Source: CAZTLI01 sp964614375 (GTDB lineage Bacteria > Chloroflexota > Anaerolineae > Aggregatilineales > Phototrophicaceae). From it: a stretch of 20,599 nucleotides of DNA. Under the pieces are notes generated by a model, which was not told the origin of the DNA, ran no database searches, and saw nothing but the letters and a program-made list of their open reading frames with translations. Below, piece by piece: positions 1 to 7,498 of this stretch; the stretch's first letter is position 1; every line of letters begins with the position of its first letter. Both the position numbers and the translations under genes were made by a program. The stretch is from positions 1-20,599 of the forward strand of contig CAZTLI010000034.1 of NCBI GenBank assembly GCA_964614375.1. The letters run 5' to 3'.

Positions 1-68
1 AAAAAGGCGAAATTCCATTTCTCAACCGTAACGGCGGTGCGCTGGAATACGCTGAGGCGGAGTCTTAA
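1..68 (+). CDS. 3' end of an unidentified upstream gene
   Basis: An open frame enters from the left edge and ends at TAA (66-68). The visible tail reads ...FLNRNGGALEYAEAES. It is too short to assign a family. Its stop codon overlaps the ATG of the dehydrogenase (TAATG), which suggests translational coupling in one operon. The frame is open throughout but covers only about 21 codons, so a non-coding reading is possible. Confidence 0.5.
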   Translation, partial: KGEIPFLNRNGGALEYAEAES

Positions 69-1018
69 TGATGCGGGCTTTGATTTACGATGGCGCGCTG
101 CGGTTGGATACGACCGTCCCTGACCCGGATGTGGATAGCGGGCATCTACTGCTGAAGATTCGGCAGGCAGGCATTTGCAATACCGACCTCGAACTCATCG
201 CGGGCATGTATGGTTTTTCGGGCATTCTCGGTCATGAGTTTGTCGCGGAGGTGGTGCAAGGGGCAGATGACTTGCTTGGGAAACGGGTCGTGGGCGAAAT
301 CAGCGTTGTCTGTGGGGACTGCGATTTTTGTCATCGGGGTATTCCCAGTCAATGTCGCAATCGCAAGACAGTCGGCATCCGTAATTATTACGGCGCATTC
401 GCGGATTTTTTGCCCTTGCCCCGACGAAATTTGCATGTTGTGCCTGATTCGGTCTCGGACACTGCTGCTGTGTTTGTCGAACCGCTGGCAGCGGCATTAC
501 AAGTTCCCGAAGCGATCCCTATCTCCCCGCGCGATAGAATAGTCGTCATTGGCGTTGGAAAATTGGGCATGTTGGTCGCGCAGGTGCTCAAGCTCACGGG
601 AGCAGATGTCGTGGCAGTCGTGCGCCGGGATAAACAGGCGAAATTGCTTGAAAATTGGGGTATTCCCGCTGTCGAAAAACAGGATTTGCCACAGGAACGC
701 GCTGATATAGTAGTCGATGTTACAGGACAGGCAGGCGGCTTTGCCGATTCTTTAGAATTAGTGCGCTCACGCGGGACGATTGTACTCAAGAGTACCTATC
801 ATGGGCTGCCACAGGTGGATTTGACACAAGTGGCTGTGCGCGAAATCAGGGTGATTGGGAGTCGCTGCGGGCCATTTGACGCCGCGTTACGGCTCTTGGC
901 GAGCGGGTTAGTTGATGTAGAATCGCTCATTGATGCGCGCTATTCGCTTGATGACAGTATTGCCGCCATGGAAAAAGCGCGTGAAAAGGGCGTGCTGAAA
1001 GTGCTGCTGGATATTTAG
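68..1018 (+). CDS. Zinc-dependent medium-chain (MDR) alcohol dehydrogenase-like protein
   Basis: A 316-residue NAD(P)-dependent oxidoreductase of the threonine/sorbitol dehydrogenase-like MDR superfamily, expected to oxidise or reduce a hydroxyl/carbonyl substrate in the cytosol. The GroES-like half carries catalytic-zinc ligands C37 (AGICNTDLE), H56-E57 (GHEF) and E138. A structural-zinc lobe has C82, C85, C88 and C96. The Rossmann half has GVGKLG (162-167). It is shorter than the usual 340-350 residues, mainly in the second half. The start overlaps the previous stop (TAATG); an ATG at 71 is equally possible. The stop codon (1016-1018) overlaps that of the convergent kinase. The substrate cannot be deduced. 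Confidence 0.88.
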   Translation: MMRALIYDGALRLDTTVPDPDVDSGHLLLKIRQAGICNTDLELIAGMYGFSGILGHEFVAEVVQGADDLLGKRVVGEISVVCGDCDFCHRGIPSQCRNRKTVGIRNYYGAFADFLPLPRRNLHVVPDSVSDTAAVFVEPLAAALQVPEAIPISPRDRIVVIGVGKLGMLVAQVLKLTGADVVAVVRRDKQAKLLENWGIPAVEKQDLPQERADIVVDVTGQAGGFADSLELVRSRGTIVLKSTYHGLPQVDLTQVAVREIRVIGSRCGPFDAALRLLASGLVDVESLIDARYSLDDSIAAMEKAREKGVLKVLLDI

Positions 1019-2253
1019 TCGTCGGTTGAAATGGGGACGGTGAATAAGAACGTCGAACCGACCCCTTCTTCACTTTCCAGCCAGATATTACCCTCGTGGG
1101 CTTCCACAATGTGCTTGGTGATGGCGAGGCCTAAGCCTGTGCCCTGTGTGAAGCCGGCTGTATCTGCGACACGGAAGAATTTCTGGAACATGTGGCGCTG
1201 GTTCTCTTTTGAGATGCCATAACCACTGTCTTGAACCGCGATTTCGGCAAATTGTTGCCCATCTTTATTCGCAACTAAACTCGCCCGAACCTTGATTTGC
1301 CCATTTTCACGATTGTATTTAATCGCATTGGTGAGCAGATTAAGCACGACCTGTTTGATTTTGCCACGATCTGCTTTCACCATGAAATCAGACGAGTCAT
1401 CCAGTACAATCGTAATATTCTTGTCGTTGGCTTGTGGCAGCACCACCTCGACACTTTCCTTAAGCAGTTTGTATGTGCCAAATGTCGATAGTTCGAGCCG
1501 GGTTCGCCCGGATTCCATGCGCGCGAGGTCAAGGAATTCCGTTGTCATACGAATCAGGCGTTCGGTTTCGCCTTGCATCAAGTCGATAATTTCTTCACGT
1601 CGTTCAGACGATAAATCGGTGCGATTGAGCAGGGTTGTGCTGGCTTTGAGGGCGGCCAGGGGCGTCCGCAATTCGTGTACCATTTCTGCAATGAAATCGC
1701 TCTGCTGGAACAGGCGCGCGTTTTCAATGGCGGTGCCTGCCATACTCGCAAGTGTGGTCAGGGTGTCAATGTCATTTTCGGTGAAAGGTTCGTTATTGCG
1801 TTTGTTGACGGCTTGCAGCACACCGATCACCCGTTTATGGGTACGCATCGGCACACCCAGCAGATTGCGGGTATGAAATTCGATTTTGTTGTCTACGCCC
1901 TGGAAGTGACCGGGTTCTTGTGCGACATCTTGAATGACACGCGGTTCACCATGTGTAAAAATCCATCCGGCGATGCTGCCTTCGAGCGGGACAACGATGT
2001 CCTCCATTTCGTGCGGATTGATGTTGGTCGCAATGGCGAAGCGCAGTTCGTTACTTGCCGAATCGTGCAGCATGATAGACGCCGCCGCGGCGTGAATCAA
2101 TTCTGTCGCGGCAGAAATGATGCGGCGTAGGAGCGCCATGTGATCATAGGTGGAGTTAAGTTGCTGGCTAATTTCGATGATACGTTCATAATGCGCCAGT
2201 AAATCATCTTGATTCATTTGCGTTTGGTTAGATGTATTCACAGCCTTGCTCAT
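1015..2253 (-). CDS. GAF-domain sensor histidine kinase
   Basis: A 412-residue cytosolic sensor kinase with no membrane segment. A GAF domain lies at about 37-182 (ligand or redox sensing, signal unknown). A HisKA dimerisation domain has its phospho-accepting histidine at H193 in the H-box MVHELRTPLAAL. The HATPase_c domain shows the N box (NLLTNAIKYNRENG), G1 (DSGYGISKENQ) and G2 (GTGLGLAITKHIVEAHEG). The start ATG overlaps the stop of the sirtuin gene by four bases (ATGA), so the two are almost certainly translated from one mRNA. The likely receiver is the CpaE-like fusion encoded first in the same operon, although that pairing is inferred from position only. Confidence 0.93.
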   Translation of the reverse strand: MSKAVNTSNQTQMNQDDLLAHYERIIEISQQLNSTYDHMALLRRIISAATELIHAAAASIMLHDSASNELRFAIATNINPHEMEDIVVPLEGSIAGWIFTHGEPRVIQDVAQEPGHFQGVDNKIEFHTRNLLGVPMRTHKRVIGVLQAVNKRNNEPFTENDIDTLTTLASMAGTAIENARLFQQSDFIAEMVHELRTPLAALKASTTLLNRTDLSSERREEIIDLMQGETERLIRMTTEFLDLARMESGRTRLELSTFGTYKLLKESVEVVLPQANDKNITIVLDDSSDFMVKADRGKIKQVVLNLLTNAIKYNRENGQIKVRASLVANKDGQQFAEIAVQDSGYGISKENQRHMFQKFFRVADTAGFTQGTGLGLAITKHIVEAHEGNIWLESEEGVGSTFLFTVPISTDD

Positions 2254-3023
2254 ACGTTAGTCTCCAACTGCGCTACGATTGCGGGCAAGACTTCGGCAAC
2301 ATCGCCGTGGATGATGACCTCAGCCGCGCGATCCAGTGGTGTTTCTTCGAGGTTGATGATGATCAACCGGGCACCTGTGCGTTGCGCGATAACAGGTAAG
2401 TCGCTGGCAGGCGCGACTTCGAGCGATGTGCCTGCAATAATCATGAGGTCACAGTCGCGGGCTGCGCTCTTCGCCGCCTGTAATTCACGTATGGGTAGCT
2501 GCTCGCCGTACAGAATGACATTTGGTTTCAAGACACCGCCACACTTTCCGCAGATGGGGACTTCACCATCTTGCAGAAACTTTTCCAAAATCGGTTGACC
2601 GGGATACACGGAAAAACAGTGTATGCAGGTCGATTCGCGCATGTGACCGTGTAGTTCATGGACAATCCGACTTCCTGCGCGGGTATGCAGCATGTCAATA
2701 TTTTGTGTGATAACTGCTTTCAGCTTACCCCGATTTTCTAATTCAGCCAGCGCAATGTGGGCGGCGTTAGGACTGGCCTCTACAGTTAGGCGGGTGAGCG
2801 GACGCACCCAATCATAAAATGCCTTTGGGTTCTGTCGAAAGCCAAATATGCTTGCTACAGCTACCGGGTCAACATTTTCCCACAAACCCGAATTTGGACT
2901 GCGATAATCGGGTATCCCAGAAGGTGTGCTGATGCCTGCGCCAGTAAATGCGACAACATGCTGTGCTTGTTCTATCAGATGTGCTGCGTGTGTAATCGCA
3001 TCTTGAACCGATTCTACAGTCAT
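2250..3023 (-). CDS. Sirtuin (SIR2/CobB-type NAD-dependent protein deacylase)
   Basis: A 257-residue sirtuin that would remove acyl groups from lysines, consuming NAD+. It shows the NAD-binding GAGIST (28-33), GIPDYRS (37-42; Tyr where Phe is most common), TQNIDMLH (107-113), the catalytic histidine H125 in HELHGH, four zinc cysteines C133, C136, C158 and C161, and GTSLEVAPASDLP near 198-210. ATG at 3023 is chosen because it begins the conserved fold; AGAGG lies 13 bases upstream, a long spacing. An in-frame TTG at 3044 is less likely. It sits between a receiver-ATPase gene (43-base gap) and a histidine kinase (4-base overlap), so NAD-dependent deacylation may act on this signalling module (inference). 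Confidence 0.92.
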   Translation of the reverse strand: MTVESVQDAITHAAHLIEQAQHVVAFTGAGISTPSGIPDYRSPNSGLWENVDPVAVASIFGFRQNPKAFYDWVRPLTRLTVEASPNAAHIALAELENRGKLKAVITQNIDMLHTRAGSRIVHELHGHMRESTCIHCFSVYPGQPILEKFLQDGEVPICGKCGGVLKPNVILYGEQLPIRELQAAKSAARDCDLMIIAGTSLEVAPASDLPVIAQRTGARLIIINLEETPLDRAAEVIIHGDVAEVLPAIVAQLETNV

Positions 3024-3066
3024 TAGGATAAAGCGACCTCTCAAAAATCCGGGTAATAGTCCGCGA

Positions 3067-4218
3067 TTAAGCGGTCATTTCTCCACCCGGCGGCAGTTTG
3101 TATTCTTCCGATATTTTCATGATTTGTGTTGCGACAATTGAATTAGGCTGGTAGAGCACGATGGGTATGCCGGCTTCAGTCGCCTGGAAAGCCAATTCAG
3201 GCGCTGCCGAGACAATGCCCTTGAGTTCTTTGCCTAAGATCTGCTCAACTTCGTGCCAGGGGGTTTGTACGCTTGACTGCGAGCGATTCACCACCACAAT
3301 ATTGATACGATTACCACTTTCCGGGCCAAATTCCTGGATCATGTCGCGGGCGATAGCCAGGGCGATAGTGCCCGGCTCAACGACCAGAATCAAGCGATCC
3401 ATCTCACGATGCAGGCGACCAACCAGCGGACTGTAACCACTGCCCATATCAAAAATCACCGGACGCCCCAGGGTGCGTAGACCGTTGACAATCGCCAGGG
3501 GTGCTTCCATAGGGAAGTTGAGTAAGGCTTCTTTAGGTCGCGTAGACGATAGTAATGCGCGTAAGCCACTCTGGTGGGTGACGAGCGCGCCTTCCAGTGC
3601 TTTTGTTGAAATCTCGTTCGGTGGATTGCGTAAGATGCTTGCCATACCCTGCGCGCGGTTAACACCCAGTAACAGGCCCAACCCCCCCGAACCGGGACGG
3701 AAGTCCGCCACTATCGGATTATGTCGTGTTTGTAGCAATGCTGCGGCAATGTTCAAGGCAATGGTTGTCGTGCCAACCCCGCCTTTTGCACCAATGACCC
3801 CAATCGTTGCGCCTTGTGGTCGAGACACGGGTTTGGGTTTTTCGGTGGCGCTGCGGGCTAAGATGGCTTTTACGCGCGAGGCTAATTCCTGTGGATGGGT
3901 GGGCTTGGTAAGATAATCGTCGGCACCCGCTTCAAAGCCAGCTACTTTATCATCAATCAGCGTTTTTGCCGTGAACATGATAATGGGTATGCCCTGTGTA
4001 CGGGGATTCCCGCGCAGGCGGCGACAAACCTCGTACCCATTCATATCTGGCATCATCACGTCCAGAATGATAAGGTCGGGTATTTCTTGCAGCGCCTTTT
4101 GTAAGGCCTGGCTGCCGGCGTTGGCAGCAACAACCTCATACCCATTGCGCTGGAGCATTAAACCGATCAGCTTAAGGCTGTCAACATCGTCGTCTACAAT
4201 CAGAATTTTTTCAGCCAT
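3067..4218 (-). CDS. Response regulator receiver fused to CpaE/TadZ-like MinD-family ATPase
   Basis: A 383-residue fusion. The N-terminal receiver domain (about 3-120) has acidic pocket D9-D11, phospho-acceptor D53 (LDVMMP), T83 and K105 (TKP). After a Pro-rich linker comes a MinD/ParA-type P-loop domain (about 137-375) with KGGVGTTT at 145-152. The second lysine of the usual KGGxGK[ST] is replaced by Thr, as seen in CpaE/TadZ proteins, which help position pilus assembly machinery. No Tad pilus genes lie nearby, so a pilus role is not shown. ATG 4218 begins directly at the receiver fold; an in-frame extension to 4251 lacks support. It is the first gene of the ATPase-sirtuin-kinase operon and is divergent from another kinase. 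Confidence 0.9.
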   Translation of the reverse strand: MAEKILIVDDDVDSLKLIGLMLQRNGYEVVAANAGSQALQKALQEIPDLIILDVMMPDMNGYEVCRRLRGNPRTQGIPIIMFTAKTLIDDKVAGFEAGADDYLTKPTHPQELASRVKAILARSATEKPKPVSRPQGATIGVIGAKGGVGTTTIALNIAAALLQTRHNPIVADFRPGSGGLGLLLGVNRAQGMASILRNPPNEISTKALEGALVTHQSGLRALLSSTRPKEALLNFPMEAPLAIVNGLRTLGRPVIFDMGSGYSPLVGRLHREMDRLILVVEPGTIALAIARDMIQEFGPESGNRINIVVVNRSQSSVQTPWHEVEQILGKELKGIVSAAPELAFQATEAGIPIVLYQPNSIVATQIMKISEEYKLPPGGEMTA

Positions 4219-4251
4219 CGTGAGTTTTGTTCCACCTGTTATTTGTCGCAC

Positions 4252-4280
4252 AGTCTAGCATGAAAGAATAGGTGGTGCAA
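4252..4280 (-). promoter_or_regulatory. Possible promoter of the receiver-ATPase/sirtuin/kinase operon
   Basis: On the minus strand TTGCAC (4275-4280) and TAGACT (4252-4257) are separated by 17 bases, with the start codon about 35 bases downstream of the -10. Both boxes are imperfect (3/6 and 4/6 matches to sigma-70 consensus), so this is a plausible but weak call. Confidence 0.4.
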
Positions 4281-4311
4281 GCGAAGGGTATTTCGGTTTA
4301 AGAACCTTAAC

Positions 4312-4340
4312 TTGCCCGTGTTATGGCGCGTATATATAAT
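4312..4340 (+). promoter_or_regulatory. Sigma-70-type promoter of the plus-strand histidine kinase
   Basis: TTGCCC (4312-4317) and a perfect TATAAT (4335-4340) are spaced by 17 bases. Transcription would begin near 4347, leaving a leader of about 85 bases before the kinase ATG. The leader contains a small inverted repeat, CACTG-GATA-CAGTG (4369-4382). The promoter lies back-to-back with the operon promoter at 4252-4280. Confidence 0.6.
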
Positions 4341-4431
4341 CGCTTAGGTAGGTTACTATATCAAGATACACTGGATACAGTGCCATAATGATGCTTAACA
4401 ACCAATCCACCTTGATAAGTGAGTGGTGTGT

Positions 4432-5628
4432 ATGACTTCCAATACTGAAGATTTAAATGCGACAACCCTATTACAACAGATGCTGGATATGGTTGTTGAT
4501 AATCCTAAACCACAGGTGTGTGTGCCTTTTGTATTGCAGGCGGCCTGTGCAATTACGGCGGCAAAAACCGCCTTTTATATGGTGTTTGATGAGCCATTCC
4601 TCGTCATTGTTGAGGGTATGGCTGAATCCGACATTCCCGAAGCGATGGACGTGGAACTGACGACAAAGGGCTTAAAACCCGGCGTGACATTCAAACCCGC
4701 GATGCCCGCGACGCTGAACGGCGATTGGTTGGCTGTTCCGATCTTTATTCATAAGCGGTGTGTGGGTGGGATGTGGTTGTCGGCGCCAGATGGCTACGCG
4801 GTCACAGACGCGGATACTGAGAAATTAAATATTTTAGGAAAGGGCTTAACAGCGATTACCCGCAACAGTAAAGTTCAAGCCCGTCACGAGCGTTTGTCAC
4901 GCAACCAACATGAATTTACGCGGATTGTGTCGCACGATTTGCGCTCGCCGCTGACCTCGATGAAGGGCTTTGCGAGTATGCTCGAATCGCAGATGGTGGG
5001 CGAGTTGAACGAAAAACAAGCCCACTTTATCGACAAGATTCTCGCCGGTATTGCTCAGATGACCTCGCTTGTTGAGAATATTCAAGACGCAGGACGCTAT
5101 GATCCGGAGACCGGGTTTTATGAATTGGAACGCTCCCAGTGCGACGTGATTGAAATTGCGCGGCGTATCGTTTCCAATCATCTAGTCCCTGCGGAAAAGC
5201 AGGAACTGACGCTCTCGTTCAAGACGGCGGATGATATTCCCATCATATTTGCCGACATCACGATGCTGGAACGCGCGATTACCAATCTTGTTGACAATGC
5301 GATTAAATACACGCCCAATGGTGGCACAATTGAAGTGGGTGTTGAGCGCCGTGAAGATAGGATTGAGGTGTCGGTAACAGATACCGGTTTTGGTATTAGT
5401 AAGGAAGACCAGAAGCGTTTATTTGACCGTCATACCCGGATTCGCCGTCAGGAACACAAACGGGTGAAAGGCAGCGGTTTAGGGTTGTTTATTGTGCGGA
5501 GTGTCGCCCAGCATCATAAAGGTCATGCGTGGGTAGAAAGTTCAGAAGGTAATGGCAGTCGATTCTGTTTCAGTATTCCGCTTGAAGATGAGAACTTGCG
5601 CCCTTCTGATGGAAAGACGACGGAATAG
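4432..5628 (+). CDS. Sensor histidine kinase with degenerate GAF-like N-terminus
   Basis: A 398-residue cytosolic histidine kinase. The first ~150 residues resemble a GAF sensor (VPIFIHKRCVGGMWLSAP is typical of its last strands), but the ligand is unknown. The HisKA domain has its phospho-accepting H168 in IVSHDLRSPLTSMKGF. HATPase_c shows the N box (ERAITNLVDNAIKYTPNGG), G1 (DTGFGISKEDQKRLF) and G2 (GSGLGLFIVRSVAQHHKG). ATG 4432 is preferred over an in-frame GTG at 4423. It is transcribed divergently from the receiver-ATPase operon, which makes that receiver a candidate partner. A strong terminator follows the stop codon. Confidence 0.92.
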   Translation: MTSNTEDLNATTLLQQMLDMVVDNPKPQVCVPFVLQAACAITAAKTAFYMVFDEPFLVIVEGMAESDIPEAMDVELTTKGLKPGVTFKPAMPATLNGDWLAVPIFIHKRCVGGMWLSAPDGYAVTDADTEKLNILGKGLTAITRNSKVQARHERLSRNQHEFTRIVSHDLRSPLTSMKGFASMLESQMVGELNEKQAHFIDKILAGIAQMTSLVENIQDAGRYDPETGFYELERSQCDVIEIARRIVSNHLVPAEKQELTLSFKTADDIPIIFADITMLERAITNLVDNAIKYTPNGGTIEVGVERREDRIEVSVTDTGFGISKEDQKRLFDRHTRIRRQEHKRVKGSGLGLFIVRSVAQHHKGHAWVESSEGNGSRFCFSIPLEDENLRPSDGKTTE

Positions 5629-5652
5629 TCCGCATTCGTTATCTGGGGTGAA

Positions 5653-5681
5653 TTAATATCTGTACCTGGATGATGTACAAT
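5653..5681 (+). promoter_or_regulatory. Possible mutL promoter overlapping the terminator
   Basis: TTAATA (5653-5658) and TACAAT (5676-5681) are 17 bases apart, with 4/6 and 5/6 matches to consensus. A start site near 5688 would fall inside the terminator stem, so the new transcript would lack its 5' arm and escape termination. Sequence-only call. Confidence 0.35.
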
Positions 5682-5682
5682 G

Positions 5683-5709
5683 ATACCCCTGTCTGGGGTA
5701 TTGTTTTTT
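5683..5709 (+). terminator. Intrinsic terminator after the histidine kinase, inside the mutL leader
   Basis: A perfect 7-bp stem ATACCCC/GGGGTAT with a 5-base loop is followed by TGTTTTTTG. It lies 55 bases after the kinase stop but only 13 bases before the mutL ATG, so it occupies nearly all of the space upstream of the mutL ribosome-binding site. Confidence 0.85.
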
Positions 5710-5722
5710 GGGGGCGTTAATT

Positions 5723-7498
5723 ATGCCAATTGCGATTCTGCCAGAGAAAGTGATCAGTCAAATTGCTGCTGGTGAGGTCGTGGAACGACCTGCTTCCGTT
5801 ATTAAAGAACTGGTCGAAAATGCGGTGGATGCCGGAGCGCGCACTGTCCAAATTCAGTTACGAGATGGCGGGCGGCGCTTGATGCGCGTGAGTGACGACG
5901 GTTGTGGGATTTTGTCGGACGAAGTATCGCTCGCCTTCGCCCGTCATGCCACCAGTAAATTGCGAACGATTGATGATTTGATGGCGATTCGCACGCTGGG
6001 TTTTCGCGGTGAAGCCTTGTCGAGCATTGCCGCAGTCAGTCATCTCATACTGGTGACCCGTTCTGCGGATGAAACCGTTGGAACACAGGTCCGAATTGAA
6101 GGCGGCACAGTCGTGCAGCAGCAGTCAATTGGCGCGCCCGCGGGGACAATCATCACCGTCGAAAATCTTTTTTACAATACGCCTGCACGCCTTAAATTTT
6201 TGAAGAAAGATAGCACTGAAAAACGGCAAATCAGTGGTGTGGTGACTCGTTATGCGTTGGCGTATCCCCATATCCGATTCGTGTTGGAGCAGGACTCGCG
6301 CGAGATTTTCCGTACCAGCGGTAGTGGGCAGCTTGCAGATGTCGTTGTCACGGCACTGGGATTAGATACCTTCCGGCAGATGATTGCTGTCGAAAGTGAG
6401 GAATCGACAAGAGGTAATCATCCGGCTGTGGGTGTGTACGGTTACACATCGCTGCCTTCGCTGAATCGCAATGACCGCTCTCGAATCATGATTTTTGTGA
6501 ATGGGCGTGCCATTCAAGATAGCAATCTGACATTTGCGGTCACACAGGCCTATCACGGCCTGATGCCGTCGGGGCGCCATCCCATTGCCGTCCTGATGTT
6601 GGATTTAGCTACCGATTTAGTAGATGTGAATGTCCATCCCACCAAGGCCGAAGTCCGCTTCCAGAATCCCGATGCGGTTTTCACAGCGGTACAACGCGCG
6701 GTGCGTCGTGCAATCGTCAGCGCGGCGAATGCGCCGGACTTTGCATCCAGCATGACATCGTATGATGTGGATCAATGGGCGGCACCCGGCACACGCTGGT
6801 TGTCTCAAGCCGATGATGAATCGGCTGCGGGCGATGCAGGTTATTTGGCTGATGGTATGATTGATGACGATGATGACCCGACGGCGATTCCCGTTGGCCC
6901 CGGCGCGCCGTCTCGCCCCCGCACCTTGCCGATGCTGCGTGTGGTGGGACAAGTGGGGGCAACGTATATCGTCGCCGAAGGGCCTGTTGGACTCTATTTG
7001 TTGGATCAACACGCCGCGCACCATCGAATCCTCTATGAGCAGTTCACAGAGGATTTGGGCGGTAAGCAACCTCTTGCACGTCAAACAGTGGATGGACAGA
7101 CCTTTGATGTGCCGCCGCGCGAAGCACGTTTGATTGAGCAATATCTGGATGTGCTCAAGCGTCTTGGCCTGACTGTCGAAGTCTTTGGCACAAATACCTT
7201 TATTGTCCGGGCGCTGCCCCTGATTCTGGCAGATGCCGATGCAGTTGATGTATTGGCGAGTCTGATGGGCGAATTGGAATTGCGAGACAGTGTGGAATCG
7301 CTCGCTGATCGTCTGGCCATCCGACTAACAGCTTATGCCGCAGTGAAATCGGGGCAAGTTTTGAACATGGACGAGATGCAAGCTATTGTGCGCCGTCTCG
7401 AACGCAGCCCGACGCCTCTACAGTCTCCAGATGGTCATCCCACACTTATTCACATGAGCAATGAACAACTCGCCCGCGAGTTCAACCGTTCCCGCTAG
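5723..7498 (+). CDS. mutL: DNA mismatch repair protein MutL
   Basis: A 591-residue MutL, the ATPase that links MutS mismatch recognition to downstream repair. The N-terminal GHKL ATPase is intact: E29 in KELVENAVDAGA, DDGCGI (58-63), RHATSKL (74-80), LGFRGEALSSIAAVS and the NLFYNTPARLKFLKK segment. An acidic/Pro linker (about 340-405) precedes the dimerisation domain. In that domain the endonuclease motif DQHA(X)2E(X)4E reads DQHAAHHRILYE (428-439), with His434 for the first Glu. The expected cysteine of the ACR-type motif is Tyr538, and CPHGRP reads SPDGHP (568-573). The nicking activity is therefore probably lost. ATG 5723 is chosen after a G-rich Shine-Dalgarno; the TTG at 5708 lies in the terminator tract. 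The stop overlaps the convergent LysM gene at CTAG. Confidence 0.96.
   Translation: MPIAILPEKVISQIAAGEVVERPASVIKELVENAVDAGARTVQIQLRDGGRRLMRVSDDGCGILSDEVSLAFARHATSKLRTIDDLMAIRTLGFRGEALSSIAAVSHLILVTRSADETVGTQVRIEGGTVVQQQSIGAPAGTIITVENLFYNTPARLKFLKKDSTEKRQISGVVTRYALAYPHIRFVLEQDSREIFRTSGSGQLADVVVTALGLDTFRQMIAVESEESTRGNHPAVGVYGYTSLPSLNRNDRSRIMIFVNGRAIQDSNLTFAVTQAYHGLMPSGRHPIAVLMLDLATDLVDVNVHPTKAEVRFQNPDAVFTAVQRAVRRAIVSAANAPDFASSMTSYDVDQWAAPGTRWLSQADDESAAGDAGYLADGMIDDDDDPTAIPVGPGAPSRPRTLPMLRVVGQVGATYIVAEGPVGLYLLDQHAAHHRILYEQFTEDLGGKQPLARQTVDGQTFDVPPREARLIEQYLDVLKRLGLTVEVFGTNTFIVRALPLILADADAVDVLASLMGELELRDSVESLADRLAIRLTAYAAVKSGQVLNMDEMQAIVRRLERSPTPLQSPDGHPTLIHMSNEQLAREFNRSR

Noticed and set aside
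4369..4382. CACTG-GATA-CAGTG inverted repeat in the histidine kinase leader
   Set aside because: Arms of five bases are expected by chance at this scale, and there is no T-tract or recognised regulator motif.
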